Made by a program: the position numbers and the translations under genes. Shown here in pieces: positions 1 to 13,800 of a DNA stretch of 64,000 nucleotides (within the stretch, counting starts at the first letter, position 1; each line of letters opens with the position of its first letter). The notes beneath the pieces were generated by a model. That model ran no database searches. It saw nothing but the letters and a program-made list of their open reading frames with translations, and was not told the DNA's origin. The DNA comes from Pachyseris speciosa. Lineage: Eukaryota; Cnidaria; Anthozoa; Scleractinia; Pachyseridae. The DNA lies in NCBI GenBank assembly GCA_016490735.1, contig JAEMWC010000037.1, positions 497,501-561,500 on the forward strand, in the 5' to 3' direction.

Positions 1-55
1 CTCAGCTTTAAAACGAATAATGTTATTACCTTAGGTTAACTACCGGTATACTCAC

Positions 56-133
56 AATTCTGTAGAAACCTGAGCCTATCACTGATTTCATCATTATTGG
101 TACACATAACTCCCATCACAGTGTCGGAATGAC
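56..133 (-). CDS. CTH: CTH exon 8 (last exon in window)
   Basis: The exon is 78 nt, acceptor TTTGCAG|GTCATT, donor CAGAATT|GTGAGT. It encodes HSDTVMGVMCTNNDEISDRL then RFLQN. It continues the KYMNG-HSD sequence of the family across an intron that carries the 40-bp minisatellite. The next exon must lie left of position 1. Confidence 0.9.
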
Positions 134-3100
134 CTGCAAATTGAACAGGACATCAGTGCTTGTACATACAATTTGGTACACTAGTACGCCAATTATTACA
201 TACAGCTGTAATGGTAATTGTCATGATTTATAAGGTCTAATCAGTCAAACAACCTAATAGAAACTAAATAAAGGTAGTTGTTGAATGTTCATGTGAAACT
301 GGAACATTATAAAGTAAATATCATTTCAAGGGGTAATTCAACTACAAACAGTTAAATTTGGATAAGAGACTAGTCCTAAGGGTTAGGGCCACACCTCTCA
401 AATAAGCCATGGTCATGGTCATGCCAGTCTAGCACAAGGTACTGAATGCATTTACCTATACTCCTGACAATCTGTCACTGACCAGAATAGTTCAAGACAA
501 ATTTGTACTTCATCAAAATAGGCACTGAGAAATTGAGTTCTCCCAAAAGGAGTTGAACCTATGACCTTGGTGAGATGCTCTACCAAACGGCTACTGACCT
601 ATGACCTTGCTCTACCAATCGGCTACTGACCTATGACCTTGGTGAGATGCTCTACCAATCAGCTACTGACATATGACCTTGGTGAGATGCTCTACCAATC
701 AGCTACGGACCTATGACCTTGGTGAGATGCTCTACCAATCAGCTACTGACCTATGACCTTGGTGAGGTGGCCTACCAATCAGCTACGAACCTATGACCTT
801 GGTGAGATACTCTACCAATCAGCTACTAACCTATGACCTTGGTGAGATGCTCTACCAATCAGCTACTGACCTATGACCTTGGTAAGATGCCCTACCAATC
901 AGCTGACCTACGACCTTGGTGAAATGCTCTACCAATCAGCTACCGACCTATGACCTTGGACCTATGACCTTGGTGAGATGCTCTACCAATCAGCTACTAA
1001 CCTATTACCTTGGTGAGATGCTCTACCAATCAGCTACGGACCTATGACCTTGGTGAGATGCTCTACCAATCAGCTACGGACCTATGACCTTGGTGAGATG
1101 CTCTACCAATCAGCTACTGACCTATGACCTTGGTGAGATGCCTACCAATCAGCTACGAACCTATGACCTTGGTGAGATACTCTACCAATCAGCTACTAAC
1201 CTATGACCTTGGTGAGATGCTCTACCAATCAGCTACTGACCTATGACCTTGGTAAGATGCCCTACCAATCAGCTGACCTATGACCTTGGTGAGATGCTCT
1301 ACCAATCAGCTACTAACCTATGACCTTGGTGAGATGCTCTACCAATCAGCTGACCTATGACCTTGGTGAGATGCTCTACCAATCAGCTACTAACCTATGA
1401 CCTTGGTGAGATGCTCGTCCAATCAGCTACTAACTTATGACCTTGGTACAATGCTCTACCAATCAGCTACTGACCTATGACCTTGGTGAGATGCCCTACC
1501 AATCAGCTACGGACCTATGACCTAGGTGACATGCTCTACCAATCAGCTATTGAGCTACGACCTATGTGAGATGATCTACCAATCAGCTACTGAGAGAGGA
1601 TTTGTTGGAGTTTTAGGCCAGACAAGTAAATGAAACCAGAGGATGCATTTACAGCAAAGGGTGTGTTAAACACGCTGATTCAAGTGTCTTTTACTTAAGG
1701 CTGTACACGCAACAATGAATGCAACTGTGCAGTGTATGTAGGTCTCTAAAGCTGATATGTTAAGTTGGAATCAGTTGTCAGACAACCTGGTGCTTTAAGT
1801 GCCTCTTCAATAACTAAATAAATGGAGGATGATGGGAATAATACATAACCTCATTATCAAATTATTATCTGTCACCAAATTAAATGAGGCATGCATTTTA
1901 AGAGTTAACTTGACTTTATGCCATAGCTTGGAAAGCAATAATAGTGTCATACCATTCATATACTTTGTTACTGAGTGCATGACAACATCAGCTCCAAGAG
2001 ACAAAGGCCGCTACAAAAATAATTAAGATATACTTGCAGTAATATATTAGTGAGTAAAAGTGCCGAGTATGGCATCTTCAATATTATAACTTTCACCTCT
2101 TAATATCAAGTCGCAGTTAGTACAAATGCAGAGAAAGGGGAACAGTGTTATGTGACCGTTGCTAGTCATTAGAGCTGAAATCATCTTTTTCTCACCCTTG
2201 AGACTACCCCTGTCCCCTTTCAGACCACCCTGTTCCCTTTGAGGTCTCCTGTTCCCCTTTCAGACTCTTATGTTCTCCTTATTCAGAGCTACCTGTATCC
2301 CTTTCAGAACTGTCCCTGTCCACTTCCAGATCCCCAGTCCTTCTTTCAGACCTGCCTGTCTCCCTTTCAGATCCCATCTCCATCCAGAACTCATATACCC
2401 ATTCTGACTCCCCTGCCCCCTTCAGACCCTCTTCCCCTGAGCCACCTCTCATGGACTGCAGGGACAGCGCGGGGGGAGGGGCCAGGGCCCACCCACTTTT
2501 TGTGGAAAAAAAGTAAATTAAGTAGAAGACATATCCAAAAAAGTACTTTCACGGGATAATTGTACTTGGCTAAAGGTGGTGGACACTGTCTTAACAATTA
2601 ATACACTTAGTTGTAGTCTTCTGTTTGTGATTAAAATGGAGTTGACCGACCAAAACGACTCCTGCTGTGTGCCCATTGTGTAAAACAAGCATATCGTAAG
2701 GTGATTTTACTTTTCTATAAGAAATCAAGGGAGGTTCCTAGAATATCTCCCTGAGTAATGGCTGTTCTCGTATTAGATGCCATTTGTCCCTTAGGATGTT
2801 TTTCAAACATGGTAATGATGATTGAAATTGCGTCACAAAGGGTGGAAGCTTCTTTGTTCTCTGTTTCTATGTTAGAGCTGTTTTTCTGTCTGCAAAGTTA
2901 ACTTCTGAGAGTATCTGTTCTACCATTTTCTTAGGGTAACGTCTTGAGATAAGGCGCGTTTTAAAGTTTTCTATGTTGTCTGTGAAAGTAACTATTGAAG
3001 AGTTGCTCAAGAAGGGCTCAAAGAAAAGAATCAAGAAAGGTTCATTAATCTTACAGGTCTAAACACCCTGGTAAACACTCACAAAGACAGAACAGATAAA

Positions 3101-6100
3101 TTTGGCCTTGCTGACGTGGCAAATGAATTTGTTGGTCATAACGACAATCGAAAAAGGAATTTCGGTACATTCAGATAATCTGATTTTGTGACAGTAAGCG
3201 AATAAATGAACCAAAGTTACGATTACTCTACCTTCGTTTACAGATTACGTTAAGTGTGAGTACAAAGTTTATTTTGTCACTTCACCTTCCTCTAAATGCT
3301 TGAATTGAGTTGTAAAGTCTATGAAAGGATAGCACTTGATATTTTTAGTTAATAAAATATGTTAACTGCTGGTCAAAGCTTACTTACTAATAGTCCTCTC
3401 CCTTCACTTGAAAACGCGGGAGCAGCCCCCCCACTTTAAAAACCGTTCCACTGGCCCTGGACTGCCTAATCATTCAACCTTTCAGGGTGTCATAATATAA
3501 TTTATTTATTTTTGTCAGTATGTGAAAATGTAGTACATAATTATATTTTCTGTAGTTAATTCAGTTTATACCTGAAAATATGATGACATGAAAGTGTTGT
3601 CCACCACCAAGATGATCCCCTGGAATGACAAAAACATTTGCTAAAATTTAAGTTTCATTCATCTTAGCAGCAAAAAAGTTTGTACTCAGAAAACTTTTCA
3701 CAGGAGTTGTCCCTTTCAATAAGTACATAACATGCACAGGTATATTTTTGCATCTGTTGACAGACTAACCTCATGTTGATGGACAATTTCTGCAGCTCCT
3801 TTAATGTCCACAAGCTTCAAAAGAGGGTTGGTGGGAGTCTCTATCCACACCAACTGTCATTTGAGTAGTTAACACAGAAACAAACTTTTAATTAGAAGGA
3901 ACATCTTCGAAGAGTCATGAGAACAACAAAACCTTGTAGCTATAAATGAAAGACTGAGCCATGCAATACCAAGCCTGTCATATTCAGGTCAAAATGATTA
4001 CAACTTACATGTAGGTGAAAATGATTCAGAGATTCCTTTGTCTCCTAACTATATAACCCTAATTATTGATGAATCATGGATGGTTAAGGTTAGGAGACAT
4101 TTGACCTACAACATATCCAAAGTAAATAAATACTTCTGAGAATGACCCTAAGGTTTAGCCAGATTGACACTGTACCAACAGTTCCTGACAATATCTTGTA
4201 CCTACAATTTGTAGCTTCACAAAATGAATAAGAGAAGAGCCACAAAACCAAGAAAATGACTGCTGGTTAACTAACTATTATCTGTTATCAAACTGACCAA
4301 TAAAACACTGCCATTAGACAGCTTAAGGTAGCTTAAGGTATGTGCCTTAGATCAACCAAAGATGCACCATGTACTAGCTAATTAATGGTTTACTTGTTAC
4401 AGCCCCAAAAATTGGTTGAATAGTACACTGGGCTGTCATTAACCCCCCAGGTCTTCAAATATTGAGAATTGATAGGGAAGGGATTACTGATGACATCATA
4501 ATGTACATGACGTCATTTGTGCAAAAATAATCTGACTCTGATTGATGTATAAACATCTGATCGACACATAAAACAGTCCATGTTAACAGTAAAATAGCTC
4601 AAACAATGCAAAATATTTGAAATTTTATTGTTGTGAAAGTTGAGTCTCACAAGTAATGGAAAACTTCAGCAACTATCCGGGAGATTTACAGACTCTAATC
4701 TGGAGACCGGCAGATATGGTCCAAAATCTGGAGTCTCCTGGATTATCCAGGAGGGTTGACAGCCCTGAGTACAGTGGCAATTCATTATTAAACAAAATAA
4801 AATTTATTTAGAGCTCTTGTTGAGCAATTTTGCAGATGCACAATAACGCCTGGTATCAACTTCTCCCAGGATACACAGATATACATGCATGTAAGCAACA
4901 CAACTAATTAAAGGTAATGGTCACCTTGGTATTGGGTTTGATGGCATTCTTCAGTTTACTCAAGACAGATGCATCCACAAAACTTATTTCTATTCCCATT
5001 TGAGTGGCTGCCACACGTGAAAAGTACCTGTTGGTACCTAGTAATAATAAATCATAATAAATAATATTATTACACTACCATTCAACTTTTGTGACTCTTT
5101 GCGTGAAACGATATAAAATTTAAATTTGATTAAACTTTAAGGGGTCAAGATTGATGGCAGGAAAAGTTCCCTTTATAGGTGCCTAAATGGCACCATATTT
5201 GGATGCCTACATACTCAAGGAATCTTCAGCTGAAGGCCACTTCTCATGTTTTATAAGTTTAGTGGAGACTACAATGCAAAACATTGGCTTTTTTCTCTTA
5301 AAACTAAGATTAGCAAACATAAAAGCACCAGATTGAGAAGCATGAATCTCTCTAGTAAGTCTCATTTACCCACATTTCATTTGAGCTTATTGTACTTCAT
5401 TTCAAAACAAAATGAAATGAAATATGGGATGAAATGAAATGAAAAATCTGTACTTTGTAAAATGAAAAACTGCACTTTGTGAAAAGGAAATGAAAATCGA
5501 CTTACATCAATTGTGTACTGGTTTCTTATTAGTACTGTTTAGTAATGATTCCACTACTGAGTCGACAAGCACTGAACAAACATTCAAATCCCGCAATAAA
5601 CTTGGTTGTTTATTTCCTTACACCACAGGGCCTGCACACAATGTGTTTGTGTAACCCTTTGTCATTTTGTAGGAAATGGTATTTATGGTATTTTTCATGA
5701 TCTAGTGACAAATTGCTATTAACTCTTTCTCTACCGGTGATTTGGTTGCTTTTTTGCAATTTCTGGAGGGAAGGAAGTCAAATCCACCTGGCTACTCCAT
5801 ATAAGGGGTTACCAAGGAGATTTCAGTAGTCCATAACACTGAAGACTCTATCGTTAATTTTCATAACGTTCTAAAGGTGGGCCCACACAAGGGGACATGT
5901 TGCAGGAACATGTTGCTGCAACTTGAAGTAGGGACAAAATCATGTTAAGTACACACTGAGGGACATGTTGCAGGGATGTGCAGCAGGGACATGTAGCAGG
6001 GACCAAATCGCAGAGTTTTCACACTTGTGAAAACGTTCCCGGGATATGTTTCAGGGACGTGTTGTAGGGACATATCCGTGTGCGTTGGCACCTTTTTCAC

Positions 6101-9100
6101 TTGTGCCACATGAATTTTGTACAGAATGTGTCCCTGCAACATGTCGCACGGAGTTCAACTTGTTGAATTTCATAGGACATGTTGCAGGGACAAATTTTGC
6201 ACAAAATTTATGTTGCACGAGAGAAAAAGTGTCAACACAGCTAAAAATAACAACACCATAGACTAAATGTATTTTATGACAATAGACTGCTTCCAAATAA
6301 ATTACCCTTTTTAAATGGCACATCATAAACAGCCTTATATCGAATTTCAGCCTTGTGGAAAGAGTCTTTTGCCATTTTAATCATCTCTGTGCACCTTGTA
6401 GAACCGGAAATATCACTATTTTATGTTTACTGTGATGACAAAAATTCAAGCTCGCTGACATTTCAGTTTTGTGGTGCAGAAGTTAAGGAACAGAAGTTGA
6501 AGGCCGTTTTAAACAAACAATGAGACATGAACTAAAGGAAAACAATAAGCTATCTCATACATACTAATGAGCTTTGCTTTATGCGCGTTTTCCATGCACA
6601 ACGCATTAGTGCAAATGTGTTAACACATTTCTTGCCAACACGTTTAATGCGTCGATTTTTGGCCTCATATCTCTGAGGACAGGACTGTACTTGGTGAGGA
6701 AGTCAGACCAAAAGGCATGACTGTCCACTCTCAGAGGCCAGAAGCTAAGTCTAACATTGAGAACCATCTTGCTCCAGAATGGCCAAAAAGGGAGGCATCT
6801 ATGCGATGAAGCAAGTAGGCATCTTTAACCATGACTGCATTAACCTGTCTGTAGTCCACACAGAATTGCTGGGTTCCATCCTTCTTGGTCACTAGTACAA
6901 CCGGGGAAGACCATGGACTGGTAGACTTTTTCAGAAGACCCCTTTCCAATAGGTCTTCCACTTGTCTCTCAATTTCTGTATGCTTGGCTGCTGATCTGTG
7001 TCAAGGTTGCTGTTTTACGGGTTTTGCAGTCCCTGTACGTATGTGGTGTATCACCAAGTTAGTTCTTCACAGATCTTGGTCTGACAATGAGAAAACACCT
7101 TCATATCAGTGAAGCAGACCTGCAACTTCCCTGCTCTGAGGTTAAGACAACTTACTTAAGTGCTACGGTACCAGAGGTCTCTGAGGGGATCTGGTAATGT
7201 GTAGACCTCCATTGAATCCCTCACCCCTCTGAGAATGCTGCACTTCACTAAGAGCCAACTCTGCCTCAACGTCCGGAAGCTCCAACTCTGCCACACTGGT
7301 CAGAGGCTTAGCCACAGCTACAACAGTTTGAAAACCAATCATTTGTGTCTTATCTGTGGTGTTCAAGATCCTCACGGCACAGGGCCAGTCTCCCCAAAAA
7401 AGAGTAGAGTTCATCCAACATGCAGACCTTTCTCTTCCAAATGAGCCCCACAAGGTTCCAGCAGGTGTAATACTTGATTGGCACTTTGGGACTTAATTGC
7501 TGTTCGACGGCGGACGACAACAACAACAACAATCTTTATTATTTTACACCTTTTCTACTATTAGCATTACATTTTTAAAAGAATTTTAGAGCTCTGAAAG
7601 GGGAAAAGAAAAGCTCAACTATTACAATTTAAAGTTGTCTTGGGGCTTATTAAATAAAGTTAAGTTTTCGTTAGCCAAACTTAACTCCAGATGGACTGTC
7701 ATGTTTCCCTGTGTCCGCTCCAATGAGAAGTACATTTTGTTGAATAACGCAAGTACAGGATATCATACACCCCTGAGACTTTGACAGGTAGTTTATTTAC
7801 TATTTTTCCACAATATCTCATTTTCTGGACATTAGTTTTTGAATGATAAGCGATTAGTTTTTACTTGTGTAACTTGAAACTGGCCCCAGAAATGTTCCTT
7901 TCTTATGTTTGAAATGACCCTGGATTGACATATTTGTAAACAGTTTCACTCTGCTGATTATTTTTCTCCTCACATTTCACCAAGACTCCATTAACGTTTA
8001 TGCGAAAAAATCCTACATCGTTCGATAAGTGTTTCCTTTCTCAAACAACTATCCATCGAAGCAAAAACAAGTATGCTTAGTTTTTTTGGAATCAATACAC
8101 TATTTTTATCATGTTCCATTATGATGAACCTCTGTGGCCTAGAGGTCATTGTTCCTGCCTCTGATGCAGCTTACCTGGGTTTGATATCTATTAGTGGCAT
8201 ATATTGTGGGCTTTTTTTTGGTCATTTCTCTTTTTCTTCTCCTTTTAGAAATATTTTTTCAAGCGTTATAATTATTTTTTTGAGCTGTAAAGCAATTTTG
8301 TAATTTTAGAGCCTAAATGTTGATAGGGATCTAAAGAAATAGACTCCAACACAAGCTAAGCACAATACGTCCAATGTAAGAAAGACACTTCTCTCTATTC
8401 TTTTGTTTAGCGCTAAATTAGGGATACACTGTACAAGACAGTTTTTTGCAAGCCTGAGTTTAGGCTAATTGTAGCCTCTTATTTCCTTACATCGATCAAT
8501 CACTACAACAGCATGACTCGCCTAGAGACTGGTAACAAGTTTACATCTTTTCGCTACAGTATAATTAATTTTGATGCATTGAATTGTATATTATTGTTAA
8601 TTTGTGTTGTTGTCTTTATCAAAAAGTTCTAATTAAATAGTAATCCAGCCTTTAGGCTACAGTATATGCATCAATGACATGTTTTTAACGGACCCAATTA
8701 GAATTAGAAGTCCATGTTGACTTGCAAATGCAGTTGTTAAGTTGGTGTGGAATGTCTATTCCAGGGGTGAGGGGTAGGGGGTGAAAAGGTAGGGTGTGAG
8801 GTGTAGGGGATGAAGAGTAGGGGTGAGGAGAAGGGGATGAGGTGTAGGGGGTGAGGGGTAGGGGGAGAAGGGTAGGGGTTAAGGGGTAGGGGTGAGGGTA
8901 GGGGGTGAAGGGTAGACTGTGAGGGGTAGGGGTGAGGGGTAGGGGGTGAGGGGTGGGGGGTGAGGGTAGAGGGCAGTGGGGTGACTGAGCTCCTTCCTAA
9001 AAAAGCATGGTTTGTTGCTCCTAAACAAGGAGAGACCGGCATGCTTTGATTTGGCAGAAAATTCTCACCATTTTTTCCATACAAAATGGAAAGAGTTTAT

Positions 9101-10815
9101 AATAAGTGGTTGTGACAACTCCATCTGGCGGAAAACTCTCACTGGTATTTCCATGAAATGAAAGTGCCTTAGAATTCACATTATTGATATTTCATCTGAA
9201 TTCAATTTGAACATGTATTTTGGTTGCTAAATTTACTCCGGTTTCAAAGCAGCTCAGAAACTACTTTCACTTTGTCATTGTAAGCCCTGGCTTAACATTG
9301 TGCAACATTTGTTGGTTCAACATAGTTGGAATGTTTTGCGTCCAAGTTATAGCTAGTTAATATGTAATGTTTGACAAACATTTTTTGTTGGATGCATATG
9401 AGTGTTTTGATTTTGATATTATATTTTTGTGCATGATTATACAATGTTGTTGTGAACCTGATCCAAGGAAAAACTTGCTTTGGTACAGTCAGGTGTCAGA
9501 TCTTGACACGTCTCAACACAAAAAAGCATTGCAAACCTAAATTAATTTACTGTTAATTAGCCAAACCTCAACAAAGTTGAAGTTCTCACTGCATCAAGCA
9601 ATATCAGTTTGTTTCACATGGATTCACTCCTCACTCATCACCCCCTAGCCCTCACCCCTAGACACGCTGGGTTAGTCTTTGTCATATCTTTAATCAGTTC
9701 CTGTGAGAGTTAAATAAAACAAATTCCACTGGACTTAATTGAAGGGTGTTCTGCAAAAGGGACGTATATTGCTTTTTTGCCATAAAATCCAAAATATCTC
9801 TAAACACACTCTGCTTTGGCATATAGACTAGAAATGGTGTCAGAAATGACGTTCTGTACTTATTTTGCAATTAGAAAGCTAGGATCCGAACGATCAGCTT
9901 ATGACTTTTCCCCAAAAATTAAGAAACAGAAACAAAAGGATCTGATGCATGATTGATTTTTTTTGTTTGAGTTGGTCTAGTTGTAGGCAAAAGTCATACC
10001 CTAATTTTCTGAATCCAGGCCTTTAAATCATAAAATACCGGTAAGTGCAGAACTTCATTTCTGACACCCTAACCAGTCTGTATGTGAAAGTAGAGTGAGT
10101 TTAGAGAGATTTGGATTTTAAAGCAAAAAAGTGACATACACCCCTTTTACAGAACACACTTCAATTAGTAGTTATCCTTAGCTTACAGGTCAAAACCATT
10201 GTCCTGGCCCCAGCAGGTTTAATCTGATCTGCTGAGCAGTCTGGGGAGTAACTAACTATAGCTATGCTGGTCTCATAAAGGTTTGCATATAAGCAACCGT
10301 CATACGTAAGGACAATAGCACTTCTGAAACGTACATAGGACTCACAGAAAACAACTTCAAGACAAGATACAGGAACCACACTGAATCATTCCGTCACAAA
10401 ACACAGAAACTCCACCAAACTCAGCAAAACATATCTGCTCTCTTAAAGACAAAAACACTGACCACTTTATCTCATGGCGTATCAATTTTCATCACACTCA
10501 TCCTACAATAGCTCAAGTAAAAGATGTAATCTCTGTCTTAAAGAGAAATTTTTATTAACCTGCCGACCTGATTTGTCATCACTTAACAAACGTAATGAAC
10601 TTGTATCTTCTTGCCGCCACAGGAACAAAGCGTTGCTATGCAACAACTAAACATTTAATCATTTGAATTAACTGCATGTCATTAAAATCCCCTGAAGAGT
10701 GAGCAATCAAAAAACAGGCTTGTAAAAAGAGTAGTTTTTTTTTCTAGTTTTCAATATATTTTGCTCTACTTTAACATATTGAGCACTGTGCTACAGAATA
10801 ATCGAAACAGTTTTC

Positions 10816-10874
<59 letters not shown>

Positions 10875-13800
10875 AATATAGACAAGGTTAATTTGGGAAC
10901 AGAAATCAACACAACTAAGTAATTAAGTGAAAATGTGGCTCAGGCAACTGATTGCCTTAATTACTTAGGATCACCAGCCTATTCCCGTTTGGATAGCGAT
11001 TTCTGAGAAATACAAACAGACAAGGTTTGAGGTTTGAGATTGAGAAAGTTGCAATGTTTTGGGAGTATGGCAGTCTTGTGCAGCCGGTTTCGGCCAGTGT
11101 AGGAGTCAATGGGTTAAATAGCAAGAAATATGCTTTCAGTTGTTTTATACCTCCATAAACATCATCAACACAAAGAATGTGTTCTCCACTCTTGAGTAGG
11201 TGTGTCAACAGCATTGTGGCTGATAATCCTGAAGCAGCAGCTAAACCTATAGATACCAATAAAAAGGTTTATACTTGTTATACTGCAGAAGGTACAGATA
11301 CATGTGTGTGTGTTGTTCAAAGGAAAGAACAAAGCTAAATTGGAATTATATGGGACCAGCGAATGAATAATTCTCCCATGGGAGGAATATTGATATCCTT
11401 TGCAAAATCACATTGTATTAATAAAATTATATTTACATTTATCTACGACATTTTTACATTTACAAGAACTACATAATACTAAAACTTATTATTGCAACAT
11501 ATTCATTTTTTCATCAAGATCAACAGTGTCTTTCTTTCAGTTTAACCTGAAAAGTAGCAGAAGGGCCAGATTTTTCCTATAATTATTGCATACAGCCTTG
11601 GAGGGAGGAGGGAGTTGGGGGGGGGGTTGGACAGTCTCTACACAAACATGGATTGAGTACTCTTCCCTAACGAATAACTCTTTTTTCAGACCAATAATTT
11701 TGAAAACATTTTTAACTCAGCAGGTTTGATCTCTGGGTGGATACCCATTTACTGACCTTAGCTCTCAATCAATACTTGGTTTTAGTCCAGAGTCATTAAT
11801 ACCTAATAACACCCATTAATACCTATTAATCGACGATCAGTGACATCAATGAGCAATTGGTGGGTAAACAATGAGTAATCACCTGATTAGTAACTAATTA
11901 TTGGCGATGATCAATGGGTTATGATTACTCATTTAAGTGACATTGGTTTCTCAACGACGTCAGTGATTATTCATTTATGCAGTGTTTTCAAGAGCAGCCG
12001 ACGCCCAACGTAGGACACTGGCTACATCGAGCGTTAGCGCAAGGTACTTTTGGTATTCCAAAGTATGAGTTGATGTAGAAGATGAAGGGCTCAAAATTTC
12101 AGCCCAAATAAAAAAATAGCAATACTTATGGATTAAAGTTAAAGATAAAACACTTTGCTCTTTCTGACTGTCCACGTTCCAGCATCACAGATTAACATGG
12201 ACCGGAAACCAGCCACTGACATTTGATCCTGCTATTTGACGACTTGTTTGTTTCTCTCCACATCGTGTTTGAAACTGCTAATAAAGTATACAATGAACTA
12301 AAAGTAACTTTTTAGGCCTGAAATACACCAGATTGTACCTCAGAGCATAAAGATTTTCAAAATTTCCAGGGGGAGGTCCCCAAACCTCCCTACAGGAGGA
12401 GCATCCCTCCCCTATACAACTTCGCTTCAGGCGCCACTCATGTGGCACATTCATGCTCCAGCTACTCTACATTTGTGACCTCTCACGCAAAAACGTTAAC
12501 AAACGAGTTCCCATTTAGAACGGAATTCCGTTCACCAGTCGTTTCTTATCCGTTCGAACGGTTTGGGTCATCCATACAAACGACTTGGGTAGCCGTTCAG
12601 AAAAAGTTTCCATCCGTTCTCACGGCTTGGGTACCCGTGCAGAACACATCTGCACTCGTTTGAACGCCTTCGATCAGCCGTTCATAAAAATCCTCCATCC
12701 GATCGAAGTAGAGGACGTCAGTAGAACCCGCGATTTTTGTTTGTCGTGACACCACAAATTCATGCTTGTCGACACTTGCAAAATAATGCACATGTCATCG
12801 GCTTCCCCGTGGGGTCGACCCCCGGGCTAACCAGGGGGATTGTAAAATCAGTGAAGCAAACTTGAGGAATTTCCACGGGGGGTCGGGGAATCTCTCAAGA
12901 CAAAGTCCCCTGGGTGAGGTGTCTCTCAGCTGAAAATCCCTCTAACATCCTTTTCAAACTTGTAAATTCCCCCACCCCTTAATCTTTGATCGTAAAACAA
13001 TGTCAAGATTTTCTCCTACCCTCGGCAAAGAATCCCATCCATCTCCTTGTATTCCCCCACATATCTCCCTGGTAGGCCCGGGGATCAACCCCACGGGGAA
13101 GCCGATGACATGTGCATAAGCTTGTAAAGAAATTACTCATCAATAAACGTCGCATCATAAGCACTTTTGTAACCGAAATTCAGTGTGTAAGGACAGAGTA
13201 TTTTGCCGTTTCAGTCCTCTCTGTGCGCCTTGTGGGACCAGAGATATCACTGTAACATAAATAAAACAGGCTGTTTAGGATTGAATTCATTGTTTCATTT
13301 GTCAGACTTTATGTCACCGGTTGTTTTTGTGCCGCGCAAAAGCCATAGAGAACAAAAACAAAACATTGAGCACTCTTTAGTGTCCTTCAAGTTGTGTTCA
13401 TCGGAAACTGTGGAGCGTTGAACTGCGCTGCAACACGAGTTGAAAATGAAGGGAGCGGGTGAGGTTATTTCATATCTGAAGCACAGGCTTCCCAAGCTCA
13501 AAATTCGACTCTGCATCAGCTTGTTTATATAGAGAATTGTATGGGAAAGTCGCCGGTTTATAAAAAAAAAATGTGTAAATAACTATCTAATCAGAAATAA
13601 AGTTTTCCTACCTCAAATGTGTCGCGTACTTGTTTCTTGTGCCGATTTTCAAGCCATTCTGACGCTGTTTAGTGAAGTTTTTCGAAAAATCGTTGTCCCT
13701 CCTTCTAAAAGAAGTAGAAGGCAGACCACTCCATCGATCGCATCAATCGCTGGCCAGACGTCACTCCACAAATCGCTCTCTCCTCGAAAGGAAAAGTCCC

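Noticed and set aside
553..1595. CRISPR-like regular repeats
   Set aside because: Units are directly contiguous at about 40 bp with no unique spacers, and the surroundings are a eukaryotic intron. It is a minisatellite.
2239..2559. 106-codon Pro/Ser-rich frame
   Set aside because: It follows a degenerate pyrimidine-rich minisatellite inside a CTH intron.
8737..9084. Proline/serine-rich protein of 115 residues
   Set aside because: It is the translation of the G-rich minisatellite on the opposite strand.
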